The translations under genes and the position numbers were made by a program. The notes beneath the pieces are model-generated. The model searched no databases, was not told the DNA's origin, and worked only from the letters and a program-made list of their open reading frames with translations. Of a stretch of DNA of 64,000 nucleotides, positions 52,775 to 61,614 are shown piece by piece. Each line of letters begins with the position of its first letter. Positions within the stretch are counted from its first letter, which is position 1. The DNA lies in the NCBI GenBank assembly GCA_902773835.1, contig CACYFZ010000007.1:1-64000 (forward strand), read 5' to 3'. Source of the DNA: an uncultured Eubacteriales bacterium. Its GTDB lineage: Bacteria; Bacillota; Clostridia; Peptostreptococcales; Anaerovoracaceae.

Positions 52775-53484
52775 TGGGCACTGTATTGACTGTTAAAAAC
52801 ATCAATGTCTACTACGGCGCTATTCACGCCATAAAGGGAGTCTCCTTCGACGTAGACAGAGGGGAGATTGTGACACTTATCGGAGCCAACGGCGCAGGAA
52901 AGTCCACAACTCTGCACACCGTATCAGGTCTGCTCAGAAGTAAGACCGGAGATATAGAATTCCTCGGGGAGTCTATTGCACATACTGCGGCTCACAAGAT
53001 TGTATCAAAGGGGATCTCTCACGTTCCGGAAGGAAGAAGAATCTTCCAGGGACTCACTGTAGAAGAGAATCTTCAGATGGGAGCCTTCGTAACAAAGAAG
53101 GACAGGATAGAGCCTAACCTTGAATACGTATATGAGCAGTTCCCGAGACTCAAGGAGAGAACCAAGCAGATTGCCGGAACGCTCTCGGGAGGAGAACAGC
53201 AGATGCTGGCTATGGGACGTGCTCTTATGTCAGATCCGGAACTTCTGATGCTGGATGAGCCTTCAATGGGACTGGCTCCTATATTGGTAGATCAGATCTT
53301 TGAGATTATTCAGAATCTCAATAAGGCCGGAACGACCATACTTCTTGTAGAGCAGAATGCTCAGATGGCTCTTTCCGTAGCAGACAGGGCATATGTTATC
53401 GAAACGGGAAAAATAGCTCTGTCGGGAACCGGAGAGGAACTCGCTAAGTCCGATGAAGTCAGAAAGGCCTATCTCGGAGGTTAG
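52774..53484 (+). CDS. livF: Branched-chain amino acid ABC transporter, ATPase LivF
   Basis: The second ATPase, 236 residues and of normal length. Walker A is GANGAGKST, the signature is LSGGEQQMLAMGRAL and Walker B is LLMLDEPSMGLAP. The start overlaps the livG stop by one base. A strong terminator ends the operon. Confidence 0.96.
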   Translation: MGTVLTVKNINVYYGAIHAIKGVSFDVDRGEIVTLIGANGAGKSTTLHTVSGLLRSKTGDIEFLGESIAHTAAHKIVSKGISHVPEGRRIFQGLTVEENLQMGAFVTKKDRIEPNLEYVYEQFPRLKERTKQIAGTLSGGEQQMLAMGRALMSDPELLMLDEPSMGLAPILVDQIFEIIQNLNKAGTTILLVEQNAQMALSVADRAYVIETGKIALSGTGEELAKSDEVRKAYLGG

Positions 53485-53524
53485 AGTACTTGAGTCGCTC
53501 AAAGAATTCATAAAAGTTTCACAG

Positions 53525-53553
53525 ACGAAGCGGCTTCGCCGCTTCGTTTTTTT
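53525..53553 (+). terminator. Terminator of the liv operon
   Basis: ACGAAGCGG pairs with CCGCTTCGT around a CTTCG loop, followed by a run of T. Confidence 0.9.
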
Positions 53554-53563
53554 ACTCGTAATG

Positions 53564-53572
53564 TGGTAAAAT
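53564..53572 (+). promoter_or_regulatory. Extended -10 promoter of the lipoprotein gene
   Basis: TGGTAAAAT fits TG-N-TAAAAT 45 bases before the start codon; no clear -35 box. Confidence 0.5.
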
Positions 53573-53616
53573 ACTGCTTGCGACAACAAAAACAGATAAA
53601 AGGGGATAATTAAGAG

Positions 53617-54318
53617 ATGAAGAAATATATAGCAGCTCTTCTGGCGTTGATACTGCTTTTGTCTGCTGCTTTTGCGCTCAGCGCTTGCAATAAAAAGGAA
53701 GAAAACCAAAAGCTAGTCGAAGATGCGGATAAGTTGCCGGTGAAAGAAGATAAAAAAGATGAAACCGAAGCCAAGCCTGCTGCAAATCCGGAAGATATAG
53801 TAAAGACTATAAACCCGGACGCGGAAGAAACGATAGGTCAGGATATCCCGCTTCAGATTGAGTCTGTTGTATTGTACAAGGACGGGAGCATAGAAGTCGT
53901 GCCTACGGATGATCTGAAAAAGAACGAGCTGGGAGACAGTAAGGCTACGACGCTTAGACCTTTCGATGAAAGCGGAAAAGCTACAGATATTTTTCTTTGC
54001 AGAATAGGGAACGGCGGATACAGGGTCATCCTCGCTCTTATGGATGACGGAACGATTTCCGCGGTCAATTCTCTTTCGCTGATAGAAGATCATATCTGCG
54101 TTGTCATGGATAATGTCGCAGGAAGAGATAATTTCGTCGATATTGTTGAAGTTGATAATAACGAAACATACGGCGATAACGGACAGATTGAGGAGATTGA
54201 AGAAGGCTTCAGCATAGTAGGTAAAACCGAAGACGGTGACGAGGTTGTTCTTGACCCGGTACTGCTTTCCGAGAATGCCAGAGCGGTAGCAGGAGAAGAG
54301 GACGAGGAAGAGGAATAG
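53617..54318 (+). CDS. Acidic lipoprotein of unknown function
   Basis: A 233-residue exported lipoprotein. The signal peptide ends in the lipobox LSAC (Cys at residue 24). A charged Lys/Glu/Asp-rich linker of about 40 residues follows, then a strand-rich domain with ESVVLYKDGSIEVVPTDD and a second IGNGGYRVILALMDDGTISAVNS. The C-terminus is a run of Glu/Asp. No family is recognised. It has AAAGGGG as ribosome binding site and stands alone between liv and xpaC. Confidence 0.82.
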   Translation: MKKYIAALLALILLLSAAFALSACNKKEENQKLVEDADKLPVKEDKKDETEAKPAANPEDIVKTINPDAEETIGQDIPLQIESVVLYKDGSIEVVPTDDLKKNELGDSKATTLRPFDESGKATDIFLCRIGNGGYRVILALMDDGTISAVNSLSLIEDHICVVMDNVAGRDNFVDIVEVDNNETYGDNGQIEEIEEGFSIVGKTEDGDEVVLDPVLLSENARAVAGEEDEEEE

Positions 54319-54344
54319 TACTAAATGCAGGTAGCTGTAATATA

Positions 54345-54353
54345 TGGTACAAT
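54345..54353 (+). promoter_or_regulatory. Extended -10 promoter of xpaC-telA
   Basis: TGGTACAAT fits TG-N-TACAAT 38 bases before the XpaC-like start codon. Confidence 0.5.
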
Positions 54354-54390
54354 TAATCGTTGAATCGCATTAATCAGAAAGGACGCATTT

Positions 54391-55947
54391 ATGGCAGATA
54401 ATGCTGAACGCAGAGTTGTAATAGACTGGTTTAAAAATGATTTCAGTCGCGAAGCTATGTCTACCACCCGCACCGCAAAGATGCCGGATGGAACATTGGC
54501 ATACAACTTTTCAGTTACTAATAATTCCGGTATCGACTTCGACTATTTCAAGTTCAGAGTAAAAGTAATCGATAAGGAAAGCGGAAGAGATCTCGGAACG
54601 GCATTGATAAATGCCGGCAAATGGGCATACGGGTCGAAGAAAAACTTCAAGTCAAGATTTGCTATTCCTGATGATGTAAGAAACATATCTTTTGTTATGT
54701 TTGCTGAGACAATTGATTATCAGGGCTACACGAACGTCAATGCTGTCGGCGCGGAAAGTGATATGGGAGGAGCCATCGGAAGAGGCGGAGAAGGCATCGG
54801 AGGAGTTTTCGGTGAACTTTTCGGAGTCGGCGGAATGCCGGGCGCAGATCAAAGAACTCCTGCAAGACCTTCCGCTGCTGAGCAGAATGTGCAAAGAGGA
54901 CCTTCGCAGAACAACGCTCAGACAAGAACCGCAAGCACTCAGCAGAGAAGCGTAAACCCTGCGGGAAGTGCAACGCAGTCATTCACTCAGAAAAAGAATG
55001 AAAAGAAACTTAATAAAATGAGACTCGGAAAATCAGGATGGATAGTAGCCACCCTGGTAATGGGTTTAATCTTTGTTGTCGGAGCCATCGGAAGCATCAC
55101 TTCCGGAGACAATGCCGAAGCAATCGAGGCCGCAGCTATAGCAGCCATTTGCTTTGCGGGATCGGGATATATCAAATATTCTCTCGGAAAGAAGGCTAAG
55201 AGGATAAGGACTTACGAGACGCGGGTTAATACCAAGGGTAATACATCCTTGGACGAGCTTGCCGCGTCGGTGGGAAGACCTTATGAAAAAGTGGCTGACG
55301 AACTCCATCAGATGATAGTGGACGGATTCTTTCCGGGCGCATATGTGGACATGGAGAACAGACTCCTTGTTATGACTGAAAACGGAAAGCCTATCGAGGA
55401 TGTGGCCAGGTCCGTGGCTCAGAACAGAAAGGCCAAGAGGAAGGCTGCAAGAGAAGACGGTGTAGTACCTGAATCTCTGGACGACCTGATTACGATGACG
55501 GACGACTCGGAAATAAAAAGTAAGCTTAAATCCCTCAGAACCATCACAAAGAAGATTGATGCGAGAGTGGAACAGGTGCCTGAACTTGAAAAACAGGTGA
55601 AAGACTTCAGAGAGAACTTTTATCCCGAGGTTGTACGCCTTACAGACGAATACAATGAGAAGATAGTGGATATGGGCAGGTACGGAGAAGAAAACGTCAA
55701 GCCTGAGGTGACGGAGTCTGCGGACGGGTCTCCTGTGCTGAACACCAATCCGAACTATCTGCAGGAACAGGCAAATGAGATTAAGAATCAGCTTATAAGT
55801 CTGATAGATTCCGTGACGGAAGCATCGGAAAACCTTCTTGAGAAACTTCACGAGGACGACATTATGGATATCACTACGGATATCAAGATGCTGGAGACAA
55901 CCCTGGCCAGCAAAGGACTGTTGGATTCAGACTTTGACGTAAAATAA
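54391..55947 (+). CDS. XpaC-like protein with N-terminal extension
   Basis: The 518-residue protein has an N-terminal ~130-residue domain of strand type (TLAYNFSVTNNSGIDFDYFKFRVKV), a Gly/Gln/Ser-rich linker, two helices near residues 215-262, and a C-terminal helical region (from about 370) resembling XpaC, the 5-bromo-4-chloroindolyl phosphate hydrolysis family. XpaC and TelA are partners in Firmicutes and are tied to envelope stress or toxic anions. The gene lies 60 bases before telA. The N-terminal domain is unusual and unassigned. Confidence 0.78.
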   Translation: MADNAERRVVIDWFKNDFSREAMSTTRTAKMPDGTLAYNFSVTNNSGIDFDYFKFRVKVIDKESGRDLGTALINAGKWAYGSKKNFKSRFAIPDDVRNISFVMFAETIDYQGYTNVNAVGAESDMGGAIGRGGEGIGGVFGELFGVGGMPGADQRTPARPSAAEQNVQRGPSQNNAQTRTASTQQRSVNPAGSATQSFTQKKNEKKLNKMRLGKSGWIVATLVMGLIFVVGAIGSITSGDNAEAIEAAAIAAICFAGSGYIKYSLGKKAKRIRTYETRVNTKGNTSLDELAASVGRPYEKVADELHQMIVDGFFPGAYVDMENRLLVMTENGKPIEDVARSVAQNRKAKRKAAREDGVVPESLDDLITMTDDSEIKSKLKSLRTITKKIDARVEQVPELEKQVKDFRENFYPEVVRLTDEYNEKIVDMGRYGEENVKPEVTESADGSPVLNTNPNYLQEQANEIKNQLISLIDSVTEASENLLEKLHEDDIMDITTDIKMLETTLASKGLLDSDFDVK

Positions 55948-56007
55948 CAGATAGTAAGTATAGTTAATTATTGTGAGGCTCTGAGAGCCGGTTATAGGAG
56001 GAAAAAT

Positions 56008-57249
56008 ATGGCAGAATTTGAACTCACTCCTGAAGCAATCCAGGAAGAAGCACAGGCTGTTGCGAATGAACTCGCAACGGACGTACAGGATGTAGCTGCA
56101 CAGGCAGCCGCAATGGATCTCGCACCGATGATTGATCTTGAAGCTCCTGCAGAGCAGCGAAAAGAGACGGCTCTCGCTCAATTCACACCGGATGAGCAAA
56201 GACAAATCAACTCGGTTGCCGAGAGAATTGATATTACGGACAGTAATGCCGTTCTCAGCTATGGTGCAAGTGCACAGAGAAAAGTATCAGACTTTGCTGA
56301 CGGAGCACTTCAGAGCGTAAGAGCTAAGGATATGGGAGAGACCGGACAGGTTCTTTCTTCGCTGCTGGTTGAGCTTAAGCATAACGGAGAGCCTAAGAAG
56401 GGCTTTCTCGGCGGACTGTTCAGCAATGCAAGCAAGAGATTCGAAGAACTTAAAACTCAGTACAGCACTACAGAGCAGAACGTAGACAGACTCGTAAAAC
56501 TTCTGGAAGGACATGAGCAGCAGCTCGTAAAAGATATCGTTCAGCTTGATAAGCTTTACGATAAGAACAAACTGTACTTCAAAGAAGTTTCTATGTATAT
56601 CGAGGCAGGAAAGATTAGACTCGAGAAGGCTAAAAACGAAGAACTTCCTGAGCTTGAAGCTAAGGCCAGAGAGACCGGATCGCCGGAAGATGCTCAGGCT
56701 GCCAAAGATTTTGCAGACATGATCACGAGATTCGAGAAGAAAATTTATGATCTCGAGCTCTCAAGAACTGTCTGCCTTCAGTCCGCACCTGAAATCAGAA
56801 TGGTTCAGAACTCAGACACCATTATGTCAGAGAAGATACATTCCACCATAATCAATGTTATTCCTATGTGGAAGACTCAGATGGTCCTGGCGCTGAACAA
56901 TTATCATACTCAGGAGGCAGTAAAGGCTCAGCAGGCTGTTACCGAGGCTACTAATGAGATGCTCAAGAAGAATGCTGAGGCACTCCACCAGAGTACGGTT
57001 GATACAGCTAAGGCCAGCGAGAGAGGCATCGTAGATATCGAGACCCTGCAGAATACAAATCAGCAGCTCATCAGCGCGCTTGACGAAATCCAGCAGATCC
57101 AGGAAGACGGAAAGATCGCAAGAGCTGAAGCTGAGAAGGAACTCGTAAGAATCGAGCAGGAACTCAAAGATAAGATGATTGCAATGGCAGGCAATGTCGG
57201 CAAGAGCGCGGAAGAACTCCTGGCTGAAAGAGCTGCCGAAGCTAAATAA
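56008..57249 (+). CDS. telA: TelA family toxic-anion resistance protein
   Basis: A soluble, largely helical protein of 413 residues. The conserved core includes LVKLLEGHEQQLVKDIVQLDKLYDKN, YIEAGKIRLEKA and the NVIPMWKTQMVLALNNYHTQEAV segment, all typical of TelA/YceH. Family members are linked to tellurite and antimicrobial resistance in some hosts. AGGAGG precedes the ATG. The stop is directly followed by the nuclease gene, so the two share a transcript. Confidence 0.92.
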   Translation: MAEFELTPEAIQEEAQAVANELATDVQDVAAQAAAMDLAPMIDLEAPAEQRKETALAQFTPDEQRQINSVAERIDITDSNAVLSYGASAQRKVSDFADGALQSVRAKDMGETGQVLSSLLVELKHNGEPKKGFLGGLFSNASKRFEELKTQYSTTEQNVDRLVKLLEGHEQQLVKDIVQLDKLYDKNKLYFKEVSMYIEAGKIRLEKAKNEELPELEAKARETGSPEDAQAAKDFADMITRFEKKIYDLELSRTVCLQSAPEIRMVQNSDTIMSEKIHSTIINVIPMWKTQMVLALNNYHTQEAVKAQQAVTEATNEMLKKNAEALHQSTVDTAKASERGIVDIETLQNTNQQLISALDEIQQIQEDGKIARAEAEKELVRIEQELKDKMIAMAGNVGKSAEELLAERAAEAK

Positions 57250-58257
57250 ATGAGCAAGAATCAGTATTCGAAAAAGAATAAAAACACAAAGAGCCGGCGT
57301 GGGCCGGCTCTTGCTCTATTGCTTATAATACTCGTCGCCGTAGCATATCTTTGGTTTTCGAATCATAGGATGGGGGAATCCCCGCGTCAGACATCCGATT
57401 CAGTGCAGCAGACAGAGAAAACATCAACTGCACAGGAGGGTGCCGGCGGTGATTTGGCGGAATATAACGGAAGCAATTATGTTGAAATGAACGGAGGCGC
57501 TCCCGAGTTTCCTGATGAGGTTTACGAAAAAGCTTCGCTGATCAAAGACGGAGATAAGTGGAAGACGAAGGGGAATCTTCTTGGGACGGTAGACTCCAAC
57601 AAACTCACAGCGTACGAGTATTACAGTCCGCTTGACGGTCTCGGAAGATGCGGTGTTGCATACGGATGCCTCGGGCGAGAGACAATGCCTGAGGAAGATG
57701 CAGAGCGCGGAGATATCTCTTCGGTTCATCCGTCCGGCTGGGCCAGGGGCCAAAACTGGGAAAGGTGTCACCTGATTGCCTGGTCTCTTTCCGCAGAGAA
57801 TGATAATGAGGGAAACCTTATAACCGGCACACATTACTTGAACTATGAGGGAATGAGACCTTTTGAAGAGGAGACCTCCCGCTATATTTGGAGCACGGGG
57901 AATCACGTTCTCTATATGGCAGAGCCGATGTATGCGGGAGATGAGCTCATAGCCAGAGGGGTGCATATGGTGGGCAGATCCGTTGAAGATAACGGCCAAG
58001 GATTGTCATTTAACACCTACTGCTTTAATGTAACACCGGGTGCGGAGATAGATTACAAAACCGGGGTAGTCACAACGAGCGAACAAGCTGCACAAGACGC
58101 AAGACTTTACGTTATTAATAAGAGGTCAAAGGTGTTCCATTATCCTTCCTGCGACGGAGCGAAGGAGATATCCGAACACAACAGAGAAGAAGTTACTGCT
58201 ACGAGGCTGGAACTGACATCACAGGGCTATATGCCGTGTGGGGCATGCGAACCTTAG
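57250..58257 (+). CDS. EndA-like secreted or membrane-tethered DNA/RNA nuclease
   Basis: A 335-residue protein with a basic N-terminus and one transmembrane helix (about residues 20-37), so the enzyme is outside the cell. The nuclease domain has WERCHLIAWSLSAENDNEGNLITGTHYLN, with the catalytic His and the metal-binding Asn, and TGNHVLYMAEPMYAGDELIARGV, matching streptococcal EndA/DNA-entry nucleases. A short C-terminal domain (VFHYPSCDGAKEI...MPCGACEP) has Cys and His that may bind metal, as in Ada-like tails. Uptake of DNA or nutrient scavenging are possible roles. Confidence 0.88.
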   Translation: MSKNQYSKKNKNTKSRRGPALALLLIILVAVAYLWFSNHRMGESPRQTSDSVQQTEKTSTAQEGAGGDLAEYNGSNYVEMNGGAPEFPDEVYEKASLIKDGDKWKTKGNLLGTVDSNKLTAYEYYSPLDGLGRCGVAYGCLGRETMPEEDAERGDISSVHPSGWARGQNWERCHLIAWSLSAENDNEGNLITGTHYLNYEGMRPFEEETSRYIWSTGNHVLYMAEPMYAGDELIARGVHMVGRSVEDNGQGLSFNTYCFNVTPGAEIDYKTGVVTTSEQAAQDARLYVINKRSKVFHYPSCDGAKEISEHNREEVTATRLELTSQGYMPCGACEP

Positions 58258-58280
58258 GCATCGAATTATTAAAATCTTTA

Positions 58281-58289
58281 TGTTATTAT
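58281..58289 (+). promoter_or_regulatory. Extended -10 promoter of the AI-2E family gene
   Basis: TGTTATTAT fits TG-N-TATTAT about 24 bases before the AI-2E family ATG. Confidence 0.4.
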
Positions 58290-58312
58290 TAGAGATGGTC
58301 GGAGGATATTAA

Positions 58313-59767
58313 ATGTTTAAGAAATTTTGGGAAAGTGCATATACTAAAGCGGCCGTGACCATGCTGGTCAGTGGCGGACTTTTGATACTTTTCCATAATT
58401 GGTTAAGCGAAAATCAGATTTCCCTCGGCTTTGAGACTCTGAATAAAACCCTGGCACCGGTATACATAGGTGTGGTTTTCGCATTTATTCTGTGTCCGGT
58501 TTATAACGCCTGCGTGAGATATTTCTACGAGCATATGCTGTCGGCATCTACTCGCAAGACCGTCGGGGTGGGCTCCATGATAGTATACGACCCGATAGAG
58601 GGTGCGGAGGCCACAAAAGATGAAAAGCGCAGAATGCTTACGACTGCAAGGATATTCGGAACTGTTGTATGCGTGCTTTTGGTAGTAGGACTCTTCGGCC
58701 TCCTGATTTACTTTGTAGTGCCGCAGCTGGTCCAGAATGGCATAGCATTGGCCAATACCCTGCCGCAGAGACTGGAAGCACTTTCGGAATGGCTCAGATT
58801 CCACTTCGGAAGATTTCCTATGCTGGCTAAGTGGGTGGATAACCTCGCGAATGCAGGCACAAACGACATCATAAAATGGATTCAGGAGCACCTGCTTTCC
58901 GGAAATGCGATGAGCATAGCAAGTATGATTTCATCCGGCGTGTTCACGGCGGTCAAGTACGTGGCCAATGCTTTCATCGGTTTGCTGATAATGGTTTATC
59001 TTCTGAACTACAAAGAAAGATTGTTTGCCATAACTCGCAAATTCGTAACTGCCACATGCAGTAAGAAGAGACAGGATGACCTTTATGAATTCGCCGGTAT
59101 TGTAAATGAGACATTCATCGGATTTATAGTCGGCAGAATTATAGATTCCTTTATTATCGGCGTCCTTACATATGTAGTAATGAAGATCTGCGGTATTTCA
59201 TTCCCTCTGATGATAAGCGTAATCATAGGAGCAACGAATATCATACCGTTCTTCGGACCTTTTATCGGAGCGATTCCGTCAGTCTTCCTCCTGCTTTTGG
59301 AAAGACCGGTTGAGGCATTTTACTTCCTCATAATCATTCTTCTGATACAGCAGCTGGACGGAAATGTAATCGGACCGAAGATAGTCGGAAACGCCATCGG
59401 AATCAGCAGTTTCTGGGTGCTTATAGCAGTACTGATAGGCGGAGGGCTCTTTGGCTTCTACGGTATGGCTCTGGCTGTTCCGGTGTTTGCCGTTATCTAC
59501 AGATATGTGGATAAGCTAACGATAAAGAGCCTGAAGAAAAAGCATAAGGCCAGCGCCACCAATGATTATTTCAACCTGGATGTCTATGGCATAGATGACA
59601 AGGAGATTTCTCTGGAACCTGAGGGTAAAAGACAGGAGTCTATATACAGCAAGCTCCGTAAAGGCAATAAGAAGGATCTTGTTGCAACTGCCAAAGCCAA
59701 GGATGAAGGCCGTAAAAAAGCGGCGGACTTGATAGAGAAAGAATCCGGAAGCGAGACCGGAGAATAG
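58313..59767 (+). CDS. AI-2E family transporter
   Basis: A 484-residue membrane protein with about eight helices, of the AI-2E/PerM family. The conserved C-terminal half holds the GNVIGPKIVGNAIGISSFWVLIAVLIGGGLFGFYGM motif (given here in segments: GPKIVG and GGGLFGFYGM). Proposed functions include export of signalling molecules or Na+/H+ exchange. The last ~90 residues are charged and cytosolic, longer than usual. Confidence 0.9.
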   Translation: MFKKFWESAYTKAAVTMLVSGGLLILFHNWLSENQISLGFETLNKTLAPVYIGVVFAFILCPVYNACVRYFYEHMLSASTRKTVGVGSMIVYDPIEGAEATKDEKRRMLTTARIFGTVVCVLLVVGLFGLLIYFVVPQLVQNGIALANTLPQRLEALSEWLRFHFGRFPMLAKWVDNLANAGTNDIIKWIQEHLLSGNAMSIASMISSGVFTAVKYVANAFIGLLIMVYLLNYKERLFAITRKFVTATCSKKRQDDLYEFAGIVNETFIGFIVGRIIDSFIIGVLTYVVMKICGISFPLMISVIIGATNIIPFFGPFIGAIPSVFLLLLERPVEAFYFLIIILLIQQLDGNVIGPKIVGNAIGISSFWVLIAVLIGGGLFGFYGMALAVPVFAVIYRYVDKLTIKSLKKKHKASATNDYFNLDVYGIDDKEISLEPEGKRQESIYSKLRKGNKKDLVATAKAKDEGRKKAADLIEKESGSETGE

Positions 59768-59778
59768 AGAAGCATTAA

Positions 59779-60711
59779 ATGATTAGCGAAAATCTGTTGA
59801 AAAAAATTGATCATATAATACCGGAAGAAAGGCTTTTTTATGACGAGCCGATGAGCAGGCATACTTCGTTCAGAATCGGGGGGCCTGCTGCTCTCTTGGT
59901 GCAGATTAATACCGAAGATGAACTGGCTGATATCCTGGAGGATTTGGACATGGAACAGGAGGGCTTTCTGCTTGTCGGAAACGGATCCAATCTGTTGGTG
60001 TCGGACGAGGGCTACCCGGGGATAGCTCTGAAACTTGCAGGGGATTTTGAATCCGTTTATCAGGATGAAGAAGACGAATGCGTGGTTCATGTAGGTGCAG
60101 CCAAACTTATGTCAGGTGTGAGCGCTTTTCTTACGGAGCGAGGACTGTCCGGGTTTGAATTTGCCAGCGGCATTCCGGGTTCTATAGGAGGAGCAGTATT
60201 CATGAACGCCGGGGCTTACGGCGGAGAGATGAAGGACATTGTCAAGAGTGTTAGTGTAAAAATGGTATCAAAGCCTTTCACTTCTCATACCATTAAGAAT
60301 GAGGACATGAATTTCGGATACAGGAGTAGCCGTATACAGGAGGGGGATATGATAGCCCTTTCTGTGAAGATGAGATTGAAAAAAGATGATCCGTCCGAAA
60401 TAGCGGCGCGAGTTGCCGAGCTGGCTGCAAAAAGAAATTCCAAACAGCCGGTTAACCTGCCGAGCGCGGGGAGCACATTTAAAAGACCTGCAGAAGGATA
60501 TGCTGCAGCTCTTATTGAAGAAGCAGGCCTTAAAGGATACAGGGTAGGAGGCGCAGCAGTCTCTGAGAAACATTCCGGATTTGTAGTAAATGAGGGCGGT
60601 GCTACATGTGAAGATGTGCTCGCTGTCATGAGGCACGTCAGAGAGACGGTCTTTAAAAAGTCAGGTATTATGCTGGAGCCGGAAGTGAGATTAATCAATT
60701 GCAAATTATGA
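59779..60711 (+). CDS. murB: UDP-N-acetylenolpyruvoylglucosamine reductase
   Basis: The FAD enzyme reduces UDP-GlcNAc-enolpyruvate to UDP-MurNAc for peptidoglycan. The N-terminal SRHTSFRIGGPA and LLVGNGSNLLVSDEG bind FAD. The GIPGSIGGAVFMNAGAYGGEM loop and the catalytic Ser in PSAGSTFKRP are present; the proton-relay Glu lies near EPEVRLI. At 310 residues it is type II-like. The stop overlaps the next start (ATGA). Confidence 0.96.
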   Translation: MISENLLKKIDHIIPEERLFYDEPMSRHTSFRIGGPAALLVQINTEDELADILEDLDMEQEGFLLVGNGSNLLVSDEGYPGIALKLAGDFESVYQDEEDECVVHVGAAKLMSGVSAFLTERGLSGFEFASGIPGSIGGAVFMNAGAYGGEMKDIVKSVSVKMVSKPFTSHTIKNEDMNFGYRSSRIQEGDMIALSVKMRLKKDDPSEIAARVAELAAKRNSKQPVNLPSAGSTFKRPAEGYAAALIEEAGLKGYRVGGAAVSEKHSGFVVNEGGATCEDVLAVMRHVRETVFKKSGIMLEPEVRLINCKL

Positions 60712-61469
60712 CGATACAGGAAATAGAAGAGAAATACAGAATAACGGCGGATTATCACACGCACAGCGTCTATTCCAGAGTGGGTCCTTACATTCACGGA
60801 AAGGGCACTATTTTGGAGAACGTAAAAGCGGCACATGAGAAGGGCCTCTCAGAGCTGGCCATTACGGATCACGGCCCGGCTGACTTTTATGGACTCGATC
60901 CGAAACTCATTCCGCAAATGAGGGCGGACATTGAAAAAGCGATGAAAGCATACCCGGATGTAAAAGTCTATCTCGGAGTCGAGGCTGATATAGTCGATAG
61001 TGAAAACGCACTGGACATTGTCTCTTCGGATTTTGAGCTCTTTGACTTTGTGAATGCGGGATATCATTACGTTCCGAGTGCTCATATGATGGAGAATTTC
61101 AGATCGTTTCATTTGCCGGTTTCCGCCAAAGAAAAAGAAAGACTCAGAAAACAAAACACATTGCGCATATTAAAGGCGCTGAAGAACAACAAAATAAAAA
61201 TACTTACACATCCGGGTGACAAGGCTTATATCGATGAGAAACTGGTCGCCATGGCCTGTGCCGAGACCGGAACACTGGTTGAGATAAATGCAAGGCATAA
61301 ACATCCGAACGCAGAAGACCTGAAAATATATGCTGCACAGGATGTGAAATTCGTAATAAGCAGTGATGCGCATAAGCCGGAGAACGTAGGGCGCTATGCA
61401 AGGAGCCTGGCGCTCGCTTTCAAGGCCGGCATAGATGCAGACAGGATAGTTAATATCGAGGAAAGATAA
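60708..61469 (+). CDS. PHP-domain phosphoesterase
   Basis: A 253-residue PHP-fold metal-dependent phosphoesterase. Metal ligands are in DYHTHSVYSRVG, ITDHGPADF, GVEADIV, THPGDKAYI and SSDAHKPENVG, all conserved. The substrate is unknown; histidinol phosphatase-like activity is one option. I choose the ATG at 60708 overlapping the murB stop. The murB-PHP-rapZ-whiA order is common in Clostridia. Confidence 0.9.
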   Translation: MTIQEIEEKYRITADYHTHSVYSRVGPYIHGKGTILENVKAAHEKGLSELAITDHGPADFYGLDPKLIPQMRADIEKAMKAYPDVKVYLGVEADIVDSENALDIVSSDFELFDFVNAGYHYVPSAHMMENFRSFHLPVSAKEKERLRKQNTLRILKALKNNKIKILTHPGDKAYIDEKLVAMACAETGTLVEINARHKHPNAEDLKIYAAQDVKFVISSDAHKPENVGRYARSLALAFKAGIDADRIVNIEER

Positions 61470-61483
61470 CAGACGCCGGATGT

Positions 61484-61511
61484 CCCCCGCCTCAACGGAG
61501 TAGGCGGCGGG
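61484..61511 (+). other. GC-rich hairpin between the PHP gene and rapZ
   Basis: CCCGCC (61486-61491) pairs with GGCGGG (61506-61511). No T run follows. It starts 17 bases after the PHP stop. Confidence 0.5.
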
Positions 61512-61521
61512 TTCCATATTC

Positions 61522-61559
61522 GATCGTCAGTGGCGGGTCACAATCCCCGACTGACGATC
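61522..61559 (+). other. Long hairpin before rapZ
   Basis: GATCGTCAGT (61522-61531) and ACTGACGATC (61550-61559) are perfect 10-base inverted arms around an 18-base GC-rich loop. It has no T run and lies in the rapZ leader, so it may be an RNA processing or regulatory structure. Confidence 0.55.
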
Positions 61560-61614
61560 TCATGTCCTGGTTGAATACGGTTTACCGGAGGAAACGAAAG
61601 GACGGATTGGCTGT

